From a virus, in IMG/VR virus record IMGVR_UViG_3300031746_000008, positions 17,725 to 81,724 of that record: a DNA stretch of 64,000 nt; one strand, 5' to 3'. A program made the translations under genes and the position numbers. The notes under the pieces were generated by a model. The model was not told the origin of the DNA. It searched no databases and saw only the letters and a list, made by a program, of their open reading frames with translations. The first letter of the stretch is position 1. Every line of letters begins with the position of its first letter. This document shows, piece by piece, positions 30,693 to 40,176 of this stretch.

Positions 30693-33600
30693 TGGAAAAT
30701 ACTCTCCCAATTTACGAACCTTCAGGATTCGCTCTTCAGATATTTAAAGATCGTTATGCGATAAGTCAAGACGAGGGATTCCAGGAAGCGTGTCGTCGTG
30801 TAGCTAACTTTATGGCAAGTGCAGAAGATGGAGAAAAAATAAAAGAATTTGAAAAAAAATTCTATGAAATATTGAGTCAGAATAGATTAGTTCCTGGCGG
30901 AAGAATATTCCGTGGGGCAGGACGAAAAAAATCTGCTATGCTTAATTGTTTCGTAGTAAAATGTGGTGACAGTAGAGAAGAATGGGCACAATTACTATAT
31001 GATATAACAGTAATTACAAGTCTTGGTGGTGGCGTTGGATGCAATTTTAGCTCAGTAAGACCAAGAGGAACACCAATAAAAGGCAGTGGTGGAACCGCTA
31101 CTGGGGCTGTAAGTTTGATGAAAATGGTAGATGGTATATGTAATGAATTAAGAGAAGGCGGCGGGAGAAGATGTCTCCCAAAGGGATCGCTAATACATAC
31201 TTATAACGGACTAATCAAAATTGAAAATATTAAAATTGGAGATATTGTACAAACGGGATTAAACAAATACGATAAAGTTATTGCATCTGAACGCACCGGA
31301 AATCAAGAAATAGTTTTAATTGATACACAAATGGGTATATTTAAATCTTCTTTAAATCATAGATGGGCTACTCTAAAAAATTTAACTGGTAAAGTAGAAT
31401 GGAAGCTTGCCAAAGATTTAATTTATGGGGACAGAATTTTATTTATTCCAGAAGAAATACAAGGGCATAAAACAAAATTGCCCGAATATAATTATATTAA
31501 ACCAAAAATGTCCACAACATGCAAGGATATTACAATACCGACCCTGGATACAGAAATTGCATGGCTTTTTGGATATTTGCATGGGAATGGATGTGTAGAA
31601 ATCTTAAACGAAGGAAACAAGGGCACTGTTTCATTTTCTTGTCCATATGATATTCCTGAAATACACAATAGAATTGTTAAAAATATAAAAAGATTCGGAG
31701 ATAATTTACATATAAATGATTACTTTCAAACGAAAGAAAAATGTAGTAAGCCTCGTGTTTGTTCAAAACAACTTGCAGAATACTTATCTCAATTTAAATT
31801 ACCCCACCAAACAATGAACGTGCCTGATTTTATTTTACAAGGATTGCCAGAAATTAGAAAGGCATACTTGGCGGGGTTATTAGATGCAGATGGATATCTT
31901 GGAAAAACAAAAAAGAAAACTTTGCCCAAAATAGCATCATCCGTCTATCCAGATTTTTTAAGACAAATAAGAGCCGTTCTTTCTTCTCTTGGTATAGTCT
32001 CTAAAACTAGACTTGATAGGGAAGCCACAGGAGAATGGAAAGACATGTATTCTGTTGCAGCATTTTCTTATTTTGGAATAGAAAAAATTAAAAATGATAT
32101 ATCTCCATATTCTTTAAAATATGCCAGAGATGGCATCCAAGAAAGAAAAAAGGAACAATTTTCATTAACAGTACCAAGAAAAATGTTACGAGAATATAAT
32201 AACAGAGGGAATTTTAGTCCTGCGTATTGGACAGATCTTAAGAATTCGGAAAAAGCAAAAATGGAGTGTAGTTGGAAAAAATTTATTTTGACAGAAGGAG
32301 ACAGAGATTTTCTTCCTATTAAAGTTTTAAGCATAACAAGACAAAATGAAAAAGAAGAAACATATGATATCCAGATTGAACATGATGCGAAATTTATATC
32401 CGAGGGATTATTGGTACATAATTCCGCGCTAATGTTTTGTTTAAGATACGATCATGGAGATATTGAAGAATTTTTACGTGTCAAATTAGACGAGAAGGAA
32501 TTAAATAATGCTAATATTAGCGTATTAATAGACGATAAATTTTTAGACTTAGTAGAAAAAGATAAAGATATAATATTGGAATGGGCAGGAAAAGAAATAA
32601 AAACTGTTAAAGCAAAATGGTTATATGACAAGATAATAGAAAATTCTTTGTCGTGCGGGGATCCTGGAATTTTATCTATAGGTAATGCAGATAAATATAA
32701 CAATATATGGTGGGTTGCTCCTATGTCATCCACTAACCCTTGTGGTGAACAATGGTTGCCGGTATATGATGCATGTACACTGGGATCAATAAATTTATCT
32801 GTCCATGTAACAAGTAACGATGAAATAAATTGGGACTTATTAGATGATACAATTCGTATGGGAGTAAGATTTCTAGATAATGTTTTAGACAAAAATGAAT
32901 ATCCCCTCGAAATAATTAAAAAAACATGTCAAAATCACAGAAGAATTGGGCTTGGAATTTTAGGCTTACATGATATGTTCCTTAAAATGGGAATAAAATA
33001 TAGTTCAGAAGAGGCATTGAAAATAACAGATAAAATTATGCTCTTTATAAAAAAGAAAGCTTATGAAGCAAGTGTTTTTTTGGGGGTGGAAAAGGGATCA
33101 TTCCCCCTTCTTGATAGGAAAAAATTCTTAGAAAGTGGATTTTGTAAAGAATGTTTGACTATATCTACAAGAAAAAAAATATTATCTTATGGGATTAGAA
33201 ATTGCGCGATATTATCTATACAACCAACTGGGACAACAAGTATAGTGGCTGGTTGTAGTTCTGGTATAGAGCCTTTATTCTCTCCGGTTTATCGCAGGAA
33301 TTTTAATAAACATAAAGATATTCATTCAAAACTTACAAATAAATCAACAGAAATTGTTATTCATCCACTATTAAAAGAATTTATAGAAAAGGGAAAAGAT
33401 TATTCTCATTTTGAGGGTGCTCACGAAATATCCCCAGAGCAACACTGTAAAATACAATCAATATGCCAGAAACATATAGACGGAGCCATCTCGAAAACTA
33501 TAAATTTGCCCAAAGATACAACAAAAAATCAATTATCAAATTTAATTAAAAAGTATATGTATGATCTCAAAGGAATAAGTATTTTCCGAGATGGAAGCAA

Positions 33601-33721
33601 GGGCGAAAGTCCACTAATGCCTCTTCCAACAAAAGAAGCAGAAAAATATTTAAAAGAAATCACAACAAAGGTAGAATCTACTGACAATAGTTGTCTTAAT
33701 GGGAAATGCTCATTAGAATAA
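30692..33721 (+). CDS. nrdJ: Adenosylcobalamin-dependent (class II) ribonucleotide reductase with intein
   Basis: GTG start. Extein landmarks: LVPGGRIFRGAG, then LNCFVV (first active-site Cys), ITSLGGGVGCNFS, STNPCGEQW with ACTLGSINL, IQPTGTTSIVAG, and a C-terminal redox pair in CLNGKCSLE. A NrdJ-type enzyme fits the 592-residue spliced length and the absence of a small-subunit gene. The intein occupies residues 161-577. It reduces ribonucleotides using a B12 cofactor from the host. Confidence 0.9.
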   Translation: MENTLPIYEPSGFALQIFKDRYAISQDEGFQEACRRVANFMASAEDGEKIKEFEKKFYEILSQNRLVPGGRIFRGAGRKKSAMLNCFVVKCGDSREEWAQLLYDITVITSLGGGVGCNFSSVRPRGTPIKGSGGTATGAVSLMKMVDGICNELREGGGRRCLPKGSLIHTYNGLIKIENIKIGDIVQTGLNKYDKVIASERTGNQEIVLIDTQMGIFKSSLNHRWATLKNLTGKVEWKLAKDLIYGDRILFIPEEIQGHKTKLPEYNYIKPKMSTTCKDITIPTLDTEIAWLFGYLHGNGCVEILNEGNKGTVSFSCPYDIPEIHNRIVKNIKRFGDNLHINDYFQTKEKCSKPRVCSKQLAEYLSQFKLPHQTMNVPDFILQGLPEIRKAYLAGLLDADGYLGKTKKKTLPKIASSVYPDFLRQIRAVLSSLGIVSKTRLDREATGEWKDMYSVAAFSYFGIEKIKNDISPYSLKYARDGIQERKKEQFSLTVPRKMLREYNNRGNFSPAYWTDLKNSEKAKMECSWKKFILTEGDRDFLPIKVLSITRQNEKEETYDIQIEHDAKFISEGLLVHNSALMFCLRYDHGDIEEFLRVKLDEKELNNANISVLIDDKFLDLVEKDKDIILEWAGKEIKTVKAKWLYDKIIENSLSCGDPGILSIGNADKYNNIWWVAPMSSTNPCGEQWLPVYDACTLGSINLSVHVTSNDEINWDLLDDTIRMGVRFLDNVLDKNEYPLEIIKKTCQNHRRIGLGILGLHDMFLKMGIKYSSEEALKITDKIMLFIKKKAYEASVFLGVEKGSFPLLDRKKFLESGFCKECLTISTRKKILSYGIRNCAILSIQPTGTTSIVAGCSSGIEPLFSPVYRRNFNKHKDIHSKLTNKSTEIVIHPLLKEFIEKGKDYSHFEGAHEISPEQHCKIQSICQKHIDGAISKTINLPKDTTKNQLSNLIKKYMYDLKGISIFRDGSKGESPLMPLPTKEAEKYLKEITTKVESTDNSCLNGKCSLE
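31172..32422 (+). mobile_element. Intein in NrdJ, LAGLIDADG type
   Basis: 417 residues from CLPKGSLIHTYNG to LLVHN, followed by Ser. Block B SSLNHRWATL; the homing domain has AWLFGYLHGNG and YLAGLLDADGYLG; block G is YDIQIEHDAKFISEG. It interrupts the conserved GGGRR/SALMFCL junction of the reductase, a site reported for other NrdJ/NrdA inteins. Confidence 0.92.
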
Positions 33722-33725
33722 GGGT

Positions 33726-34913
33726 GTGAATTTAGTGAATGATGAAAGAAAAAATCTCCAAGAAGCTGTAGATTCAGTAAAGAAATATGGTTCTATTGCG
33801 GCAGCGGCAAAAGTTTTGAAAATACCTAGAAAAACTTTGTCAGGAAGATACAACAAGGCACTGGATAAAGGATATGTTTCTGGAACCCCCATGCTTTCAA
33901 CAGAACAGGAAATAGGATTAGATTCAAAATTAAAAACGGTGGTTAGAGAAAAAAGAGATCTTCAGAAAAAATACGAAGAACTTCTAAAACTTTTTGAGTA
34001 CCAGTCTGGACAAATTAATACAATAGAATTGTTTAGTAAAAATATAGATTTAATTCAACACGAAAAAATTAAAATAGTTTCTGAAGGAAAGCCCTCCGAA
34101 TCAACAGCTATTATTTTATGCTCCGATTTACACTATGAAGAAACCGTTGATCCTAGAACGGTAGACGGTTTAAATGAATATAATATAACAATAGCAAAAG
34201 AGAGATTCCATAAAGTGTTTCAGAATGGATTAAAATTAATAGAAATGTGCAGAAGTAAATCAAATATTAAAAAACTTGTCTTGTGGCTAGGGGGAGACTT
34301 GATATCGGGTTATATTCATGAGGAGCTTGTGGAAAACAACGCCATGAGTCCAATAGAGGCAAGTATAGATGTTTATAAACTATGTGTTTCAGCAATAGAT
34401 TTTCTGATAGAAGCCGGAGATTTCAACGAGATAGTAATAGTAACAAGCGTAGGCAACCACTCTCGTACTACAGAAAAAATTAGAATATCCACCTGCGTGG
34501 AAAACAATTACGAATGGCTAATATACAATTTCTTGTCAAGCCACTACGAAAAATCAGATATAATTAAGTTTAAACTATCTAGAGGATATTTTAATTATTT
34601 AGATATATATGACTATACCGTAAGATTTCATCACGGAAACTTCATAAGATACTCTGGTGGCGTGGGGGGTATTAGTATACCCATTAATAAGGCAATAGCC
34701 CAATGGAACCAGGGTAAATATGCTGATCTAGATGTCTTTGGGCATTGGCACCAAAGATTGTCAAGCAAGAATTTTATAGTAAATGGATCAATAATTGGGT
34801 ATGGGCCTTATAGTCTTAGTATAAAGGCCGCGTTTGAAAAGCCCCAACAATCATTCTTTTTGGTACATCCGATATGGGGCAAAACCGTAGAAGCTCCTAT
34901 TTTTGTGGATTAA
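33726..34913 (+). CDS. HTH + metallophosphoesterase (DNA-repair-exonuclease-like)
   Basis: An N-terminal helix-turn-helix (GSIAAAAKVLKIPRKTLSGR) and a coiled-coil linker lead to a calcineurin-like nuclease: CSDLHYEE, LGGDLISG, VGNHSRTTE, FHHGN and GHWHQR (the terminal metal ligands). About 395 residues. Phages often carry such SbcD-like proteins. GTG start after AATAAGG. Confidence 0.8.
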   Translation: MNLVNDERKNLQEAVDSVKKYGSIAAAAKVLKIPRKTLSGRYNKALDKGYVSGTPMLSTEQEIGLDSKLKTVVREKRDLQKKYEELLKLFEYQSGQINTIELFSKNIDLIQHEKIKIVSEGKPSESTAIILCSDLHYEETVDPRTVDGLNEYNITIAKERFHKVFQNGLKLIEMCRSKSNIKKLVLWLGGDLISGYIHEELVENNAMSPIEASIDVYKLCVSAIDFLIEAGDFNEIVIVTSVGNHSRTTEKIRISTCVENNYEWLIYNFLSSHYEKSDIIKFKLSRGYFNYLDIYDYTVRFHHGNFIRYSGGVGGISIPINKAIAQWNQGKYADLDVFGHWHQRLSSKNFIVNGSIIGYGPYSLSIKAAFEKPQQSFFLVHPIWGKTVEAPIFVD

Positions 34914-34917
34914 AATT

Positions 34918-34977
34918 ATGCGCAAACTTATTGATTTAACCGGACAAGTGTTTGGAAAACTAGAAGTTGTAATATGA
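34918..34977 (+). pseudogene. N-terminal stub of a zinc/HNH endonuclease
   Basis: 19 codons, MRKLIDLTGQVFGKLEVVI then TGA, clearly the first residues of the zinc/HNH family. Nothing of the rest follows. It is the leftover of a deleted copy. Confidence 0.75.
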
Positions 34978-35060
34978 TGAGATGTACAAAAATATACAAC
35001 TTCCAATTAAAAATACAAATCCATTGTGGAAATATTTAAATGCATAATAAAGGAAAATAA

Positions 35061-36089
35061 ATGAAAAAGAAAAATTTAACAAAGAAAACAAAAATAACAA
35101 ACAAAGATGGAGTAGAAACTATTGCTATTGACACAAAAGAAGAATTAAAGAATGTTGCAAATTCATTACAGCTTGTAAAACTTAAGTGTGATATTATAAC
35201 TAATAAATTTCTTTGCCACAAAGAACAAGAAGTAGTAGAAGCAATACTTGAAATGGCAGAAGAATTTAAGAAAGATAAGAAAGAAGATATAAAATCCGAT
35301 AATTCTTTTGAAGCACTTGGCGAACTTGTTGAAGAATATGTTAAAGATAAATTTTTTAGTGCCGAAATTTTAGAGAGTATAGTTTTCATTTTTCAAACAT
35401 GTTCTGCCATTGCTATTGCCGATTCGTTTAATAATGATGCCCTTAAACAAGTATATGACGATGATCAAAATTTTACAATTGCTCTTGGAATTACTGTTCT
35501 TGCAGAAGGTATCTATAGTGGAGCAAAAAGAATATTAACAGGAGACGACGAAGAAGAGGAACCAGAAGAAGATTTAACAGGCCAAAAATTTGGTAATTTG
35601 ACAGTTCTTCGAAAAGCAACTGAAGAAGAGGTTGCCGAGGCAGAAGCGAATGGGGCTTTGGATGAATGTTGTTGTGAAAACGAAGAAAATGATTCAGAAA
35701 TAGAAGAGGAAGAGGAGATAGATGAGTACGATCTTATTCATAACGACAGATATATGGGGAGAAACAGTATAGTCACTCGCAGAGCTACAGAAGAAGACGT
35801 TAAAAAATTAGGTAAACATGGTGTTAAATTGGGATATCCATTAGAGTGGAGATCAACTATAGAAGAAGATATAGAGGAAGCTAAAGCAAATGGAACTTTT
35901 GAAAAAAGAATGATTAAAACTTATAAGGCTTACGAAGACACGCTCGGAAGATATGAAGATCCAGACCACGCCGAATACAAAGACTATGGAGGGAAAGGGG
36001 TCGGGTTAGCCACCGACTGCGACTGGAAAGAGCCAAAGGGTAAAGGTTTTGAAAATTTTCTAAAACACAATGGACTAGAACCAGAATAA
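35061..36089 (+). CDS. Unknown helical protein with acidic endonuclease-derived C-terminal domain
   Basis: Residues 1-165 are an unrecognised helical protein. After an acidic linker (GDDEEEEPEE) comes DLTGQKFGNLTVL (171-183), the zinc/HNH family signature. The tail (286-342) aligns with the same family: TYKAYEDTLGRYEDPDHAEY, DYGGKGVG, then KGKGFENFLKHNGLEPE. The middle is replaced by glutamate-rich, partly repeated sequence (ATEEEVAEAEANG; RRATEEDV; EEAKANG). The CDCG and KSCGC cysteines and the HNH block are gone, and basic residues have become acidic. It is not a nuclease any more and might mimic DNA or bind a partner. Confidence 0.7.
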   Translation: MKKKNLTKKTKITNKDGVETIAIDTKEELKNVANSLQLVKLKCDIITNKFLCHKEQEVVEAILEMAEEFKKDKKEDIKSDNSFEALGELVEEYVKDKFFSAEILESIVFIFQTCSAIAIADSFNNDALKQVYDDDQNFTIALGITVLAEGIYSGAKRILTGDDEEEEPEEDLTGQKFGNLTVLRKATEEEVAEAEANGALDECCCENEENDSEIEEEEEIDEYDLIHNDRYMGRNSIVTRRATEEDVKKLGKHGVKLGYPLEWRSTIEEDIEEAKANGTFEKRMIKTYKAYEDTLGRYEDPDHAEYKDYGGKGVGLATDCDWKEPKGKGFENFLKHNGLEPE

Positions 36090-36090
36090 A

Positions 36091-36816
36091 ATGTTTGACA
36101 TAATTTCTTATTGCTCAGCAAGTTATTTTTCAAAACTAGAAAAAACACTTAAAAATTGGAACGACCAATCTTCCGTAGAAAATATTTTTATCTACACAAA
36201 CGAAATAGATCAATCTGATCTTAACAAGTATAAAAATTTAAATAGAGTAAAATTTATTGAAATATTTGATGATGATTCGACATGTTTTGGTATAAATTGC
36301 GCAAGAAAGGCTGAATCATTAAAATATTTTATTAATAATAATAAATTTGAAAATATTCTTCTTTTAGATATTGATTGCTTAATTGTGAAGGATCTTAATA
36401 ATTTATTCAAAGAAAATGCAAATATTTTTGTTACAATTTATCCGGAAGTCAAGGAAAAATATAGAACAAATAATATAAGCGCAGGGTTCGTAGCACTTAA
36501 AAATTGTGATCAAATAAAAGATTTTATAAACCAGTGGGTAGAAAGACAAAAAAGTTTACATAGCGCTCCGTCGAGAGACCAGAGAGCACTTTCGGAATTG
36601 ATTACAGATTTATACAAAAATAAAAACGATATCTATAAAATCAAACTTTTAAACGGAAATGTGTTCAACTCACATCCATGTTCTGGTAGCAAAGGATATA
36701 TAGAGGAGTGGTTACATAGAATTAGAATCAACAAGCCATATATTTTACACTTTGCTTCGGGTTCAATAGATTCACAAGATATAATAGATAAAGCAATAAT
36801 AGCAGGTGGAGAATAA
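36091..36816 (+). CDS. Glycosyltransferase-like protein (GT-A fold)
   Basis: 241 residues with a nucleotide-sugar-transferase core: ENILLLDIDCLIV (DxD motif), later ISAGFVALKN and a final W/H-rich region (RINKPYILHFASGS) typical of GT8/GT77-type enzymes. Might modify phage DNA, a surface glycan or a host component; no substrate can be named. Confidence 0.65.
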   Translation: MFDIISYCSASYFSKLEKTLKNWNDQSSVENIFIYTNEIDQSDLNKYKNLNRVKFIEIFDDDSTCFGINCARKAESLKYFINNNKFENILLLDIDCLIVKDLNNLFKENANIFVTIYPEVKEKYRTNNISAGFVALKNCDQIKDFINQWVERQKSLHSAPSRDQRALSELITDLYKNKNDIYKIKLLNGNVFNSHPCSGSKGYIEEWLHRIRINKPYILHFASGSIDSQDIIDKAIIAGGE

Positions 36817-36817
36817 A

Positions 36818-37207
36818 ATGAACAATAATTCAATAGAATTTATGATAATAAAAGATAATAAACATTTTAATAAAATGGGTGTCATAGGTTCAAGAACTTT
36901 TAGTAATTATAAATATATGAAAGAGATTCTTGATAGTTTTCCTTTTTCTAAAATTGTAAGTGGAGGCGCGAAAGGCGCAGATAGTCTCGCAAGAAGATAC
37001 GCAGAAGAAAAAAATATTCCTATAACAGAAATTTTACCAGATTGGAATCAATATGGAAAAAGCGCCGGGTTCAAAAGAAATAAATCAATAATAGATCAAT
37101 CAGACGCCATCATAGCTTTTTGGGACGGTAATTCCAAAGGAACGGCGCATAGTGTTCGTCTTGCTAAAGAAGTCGGGAAAAACGTTTACGTATTTTGGAA
37201 GGAGTAA
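36818..37207 (+). CDS. SLOG-family (YspA/DUF2493-like) nucleotide-binding protein
   Basis: GVIGSRTFSNYKYM, then VSGGAKGADSLARRYA, a middle AxFW and DGNSKGTAHSVRLA fit the YspA branch of SLOG domains, related to DprA. Such proteins bind nucleotide-derived ligands and sometimes act in defence or counter-defence. ATG at 36818 chosen from the GGTGGAGAATAAA ribosome site. Confidence 0.8.
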   Translation: MNNNSIEFMIIKDNKHFNKMGVIGSRTFSNYKYMKEILDSFPFSKIVSGGAKGADSLARRYAEEKNIPITEILPDWNQYGKSAGFKRNKSIIDQSDAIIAFWDGNSKGTAHSVRLAKEVGKNVYVFWKE

Positions 37208-37208
37208 A

Positions 37209-37382
37209 ATGAAAAAAATTATATGCGCATCAATTTTATTTTGGTTAATTATACTTGGATTAATAATTTTTGGAACTGGTTGCGACATAGATTTTGTGAC
37301 AGATACAGTATATGTTCCATCTCCAATATATTATATCGAAGAACCATGTTGTAATGATTATATTGAGATTTGGACCTATTAA
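37209..37382 (+). CDS. Small putative lipoprotein
   Basis: 57 residues: signal/transmembrane helix IICASILFWLIILGLIIFGTGC with a lipobox ending at Cys25, then a short acidic, Cys-containing tail. GGAGTAAAATG gives the start. Confidence 0.6.
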   Translation: MKKIICASILFWLIILGLIIFGTGCDIDFVTDTVYVPSPIYYIEEPCCNDYIEIWTY

Positions 37383-38305
37383 TGGCCGATATTAAATTAC
37401 AATTTGCTTGGTCCGAAAGTCGCGTAAAACTTCTTAGAGAATGCGCTTATAAATATTTTCTTAATTATTACGAAAGTTGGGAAGGTTGGCACAAAAACGC
37501 TCCACAAAGAAAACAACAGGCATATTTATTAAAGCAATTAACGAACAAACACATGTGGCCCGGAAGTATTGTGCATGAAGTAATAGAACACGTAATCAAA
37601 ACTTACAAGTTAACTGGAAATTGGTTATCTTTGCAAGATGCAAAAAATCTAGGATTAAATAAATTACGATCTGGGTGGGTTTCTTCTACGAAAAAAGAAT
37701 GGAAAAATAATCCAAAATCAACAAATTTGTTTGAACATTATTATAAAGATGGGTTGTCAAAAGAAGAAACAGATAAGTGTAAAAAAATAGTTTTAGATTC
37801 TATTCGTGGTTTTTATATATCTAAAATGGCTGAAATTATACAAACTCTTAAAAAAGAGGATTGGATCGCTTTAGAAGATTTTCAAAAATTTGAAATGGAC
37901 GACAAAAGCGAGGTTTCAGTAAAAATAGACTGTGGTTTTAAATATCAAGAAAAAGTTTATTTAATTGACTGGAAAACCGGCAAGGTAAACGATAATGTTA
38001 TAGATCAACTCATAACGTATAGTATGTATGCCCTTAAAAAAGGATTCGCCAAAAAATTATCAGATATAGTTATAGTGCCGGTTTATCTTATGCACATGGC
38101 AGAAGTCGGGGAATTAGAATTAACTATAAACAAACAACAACTTCTTGGTCACGCATCAGTAATTAAAAATGAATCAGTAATATTAAATCAAGCCCATAAC
38201 AATAGGGACAATGAAAAATATTTTGAAATGACAGAAAATACCAAGAAGTGTGTTTATTGTAACTTCAAAGAAATTTGTCCAAACGGAAAGCAATATGGTC
38301 ATTAA
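37382..38305 (+). CDS. PD-(D/E)XK nuclease, RecB/Cas4-like with likely Fe-S site
   Basis: Nuclease core SIVHEVIEHVI (conserved His) and LIDWKTGKVND (DxK motif). One early Cys (LLRECAYKYF) and three late Cys in CVYCNFKEIC can form a 4Fe-4S site as in Cas4/AddB. ATG at 37382 chosen because the upstream MDLL extension overlaps the lipoprotein. Likely DNA-end processing. Confidence 0.8.
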   Translation: MADIKLQFAWSESRVKLLRECAYKYFLNYYESWEGWHKNAPQRKQQAYLLKQLTNKHMWPGSIVHEVIEHVIKTYKLTGNWLSLQDAKNLGLNKLRSGWVSSTKKEWKNNPKSTNLFEHYYKDGLSKEETDKCKKIVLDSIRGFYISKMAEIIQTLKKEDWIALEDFQKFEMDDKSEVSVKIDCGFKYQEKVYLIDWKTGKVNDNVIDQLITYSMYALKKGFAKKLSDIVIVPVYLMHMAEVGELELTINKQQLLGHASVIKNESVILNQAHNNRDNEKYFEMTENTKKCVYCNFKEICPNGKQYGH

Positions 38306-38993
38306 AGGTTGTATATCTGGAATCTACAAAATAATGTGTTTACCAACGGGAAAAATCTACGTAGGAAGTTCTGTAAACATAAATAATAGATGGGGCGAAC
38401 ATAGGCACCGATTAAGAAAAAATATACATAGTAATACTTATTTACAAAACGCCTGGAATAAATATAGAGAGCAAAATTTTAAATTTGAAATAATCGAAAT
38501 AATAAAACCCGATTTATTAACAGAAAATGAATTAAAATGGTTTAAGAAAACTAATTGTTGTAATCCCGAATATGGTTTTAATATTGGTAAAAATCCAGAT
38601 AGAACTATGTTAGGAAGATTGCATAGTAAGGAATCTAGATTAAAAATGAGTAATGCCCACAAGGGAAAAATTTTTACAGACGAACATAGAAAAAATATAT
38701 CGAAGATTCGTTTTGGTAAAAAACACTCAGAAGAAACAAAACAAAAAATAGGTATAGCACACAAAGGTAAAATAGTCTCTATAAAAACAATAGAAAATAT
38801 GAAAAGGGCAAAGAAAGGGCTATATAAAGGATCAAAAAATCCTAATTCCAAATTAAACGACAATAAGATAATACAAATTAGAAAATTGCATTCGGAAGGA
38901 AAATCGAACATAGAAATTGCAAAAATCTTTAATATTTCACGGTCTAGTATTTCCCTTATAATTAATAATAAAATCTGGAAACATATAAAATGA
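38295..38993 (+). CDS. GIY-YIG homing endonuclease with NUMOD3 repeats
   Basis: SGIYKIMCLPTGKIYVGSS and the W-x-KYREQNFKFE block form the nuclease; MLGRLHSKESRLKMS, FGKKHSEETKQKI and related stretches are NUMOD3-type DNA-binding repeats; the C-terminus is a helix-turn-helix (SNIEIAKIFNISRSSISL) ending WKHIK. It starts within the end of the nuclease gene, overlapping by 11 bases. Confidence 0.85.
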   Translation: MVIKGCISGIYKIMCLPTGKIYVGSSVNINNRWGEHRHRLRKNIHSNTYLQNAWNKYREQNFKFEIIEIIKPDLLTENELKWFKKTNCCNPEYGFNIGKNPDRTMLGRLHSKESRLKMSNAHKGKIFTDEHRKNISKIRFGKKHSEETKQKIGIAHKGKIVSIKTIENMKRAKKGLYKGSKNPNSKLNDNKIIQIRKLHSEGKSNIEIAKIFNISRSSISLIINNKIWKHIK

Positions 38994-39036
38994 ACGTAAT
39001 TCTTTTAAAAAATGTGTCCTGGGGCAAATAGATAAT

Positions 39037-39216
39037 ATGTTATGGCGCATAGTTTTGCCTTATGCAGTATTTGGTGTAATAGTTAAAAACGATATTGTAG
39101 TAGATTCTGCCCCAATTGGTAAATGGATGATTGGAAAAACTTTAAACTTTATTCAACTGTGGGTAGCAAATAAAAATGGAACCATACTATATACAAAAAA
39201 GAAAGATACACTATGA
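39037..39216 (+). CDS. Small conserved hypothetical protein
   Basis: 59 residues (MLWRIVLPYAVFGVIV, then APIGKWMIGKTLNF), of a pattern that I recall in short phage and bacterial proteins; function unknown. It overlaps the RNase H start by four bases (ATGA). No clear ribosome site. Confidence 0.55.
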   Translation: MLWRIVLPYAVFGVIVKNDIVVDSAPIGKWMIGKTLNFIQLWVANKNGTILYTKKKDTL

Positions 39217-39635
39217 AAGAAGTTATACTTCGCACGGATGGCGGAATTCGTGAATTTAAAATGGCTTGTGCTTGGATTGCATTCAATCCAGAAGATGTTA
39301 AGGAAATTGTTTTTCAAGGTTCTAAAAAATGTGGAAAAAAAGGCACAAGTAATATAGCCGAGTACCGGGGGTTGATCGCCGGTTTGACACATGCTCTTAA
39401 AGAAAAAATTGAAATAATTCATATAATAGTTGATAGTCAATTGATTGTAAAACAGATTACAAAGGCAGCAAAAACAAATAACGAAGAATTGATTAAGCAT
39501 AGGGATAAAGTTTTAGAATTATTAGAGCAATTTAAAGAATTCTCAATAAAATGGGAATCTAGAGAAAACAATAAGTTAGCTGATGAGTTAGTGAATAAAA
39601 TCTTTGGTGGTAAGAAAAAAAATGTTAAGAAATAA
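39213..39635 (+). CDS. Ribonuclease HI-like protein
   Basis: 140 residues: the acidic residues of the RNase H fold are in LRTDGG, NIAEYRGL, and VDSQLIV, with NKLADELVN near the end. Removes RNA primers or RNA-DNA hybrids during replication. Normal family length. Confidence 0.85.
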   Translation: MKEVILRTDGGIREFKMACAWIAFNPEDVKEIVFQGSKKCGKKGTSNIAEYRGLIAGLTHALKEKIEIIHIIVDSQLIVKQITKAAKTNNEELIKHRDKVLELLEQFKEFSIKWESRENNKLADELVNKIFGGKKKNVKK

Positions 39636-40176
39636 ACTTATGGTTGGCACCGGAATCCTGACATTGGCCCTAATGGGCTTAGTAATCTATATCCTACTCT
39701 TTCTCACAACATCGTGTGTCTCGCCAGGGGCCGCTAAACTGGAAGCTAGGGTTGGTGTCGTTGAAGACAATTTTAATCAACTTGAGTCTGTTGTTGATAA
39801 TAATATTGAAGAAGTCGGCACGCTGAAAAACCAATTAGTAGAAGTAAGTAATACTGTAAATAATTCAGGAGTAATTAAATATTCTGGTGCAGGATACGTT
39901 GTTCTTGGCACTTCTTTAATGGCTATTATTTTTCTTTTGGCCATCGGTATATTTCTCAAATATTATCTTAAAGCTAAGAATAGTACGAATATGTTAAATT
40001 TAGTAACCAAGGCGGTTAAAAATGTTGACCCAGAAACCCAAAGAAGAGTTAAGGGTGCTATTGAATCTCAAACATCTAATGGCGGACCTTTGACGGAGAA
40101 GCATAAAAATCTTTTGGCAAAATTCACTAAAGCCAACGGAACTTTCGTCGAAAAAGTAATTAAATCCATAGTATAA
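39622..40176 (+). CDS. Membrane protein with lipobox-like N-terminus and second transmembrane helix
   Basis: From ATG 39622: transmembrane/signal segment (LTLALMGLVIYILLFLTTSC), a coiled-coil stretch (ARVGVVEDNFNQLESVV), and a second hydrophobic helix (YVVLGTSLMAIIFLLAIGI). The topology, a membrane helix, an outer coiled coil and another helix, recalls holin- or spanin-like proteins but is not diagnostic. The gene overlaps RNase H by 14 bases. Confidence 0.6.
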   Translation: MLRNKLMVGTGILTLALMGLVIYILLFLTTSCVSPGAAKLEARVGVVEDNFNQLESVVDNNIEEVGTLKNQLVEVSNTVNNSGVIKYSGAGYVVLGTSLMAIIFLLAIGIFLKYYLKAKNSTNMLNLVTKAVKNVDPETQRRVKGAIESQTSNGGPLTEKHKNLLAKFTKANGTFVEKVIKSIV

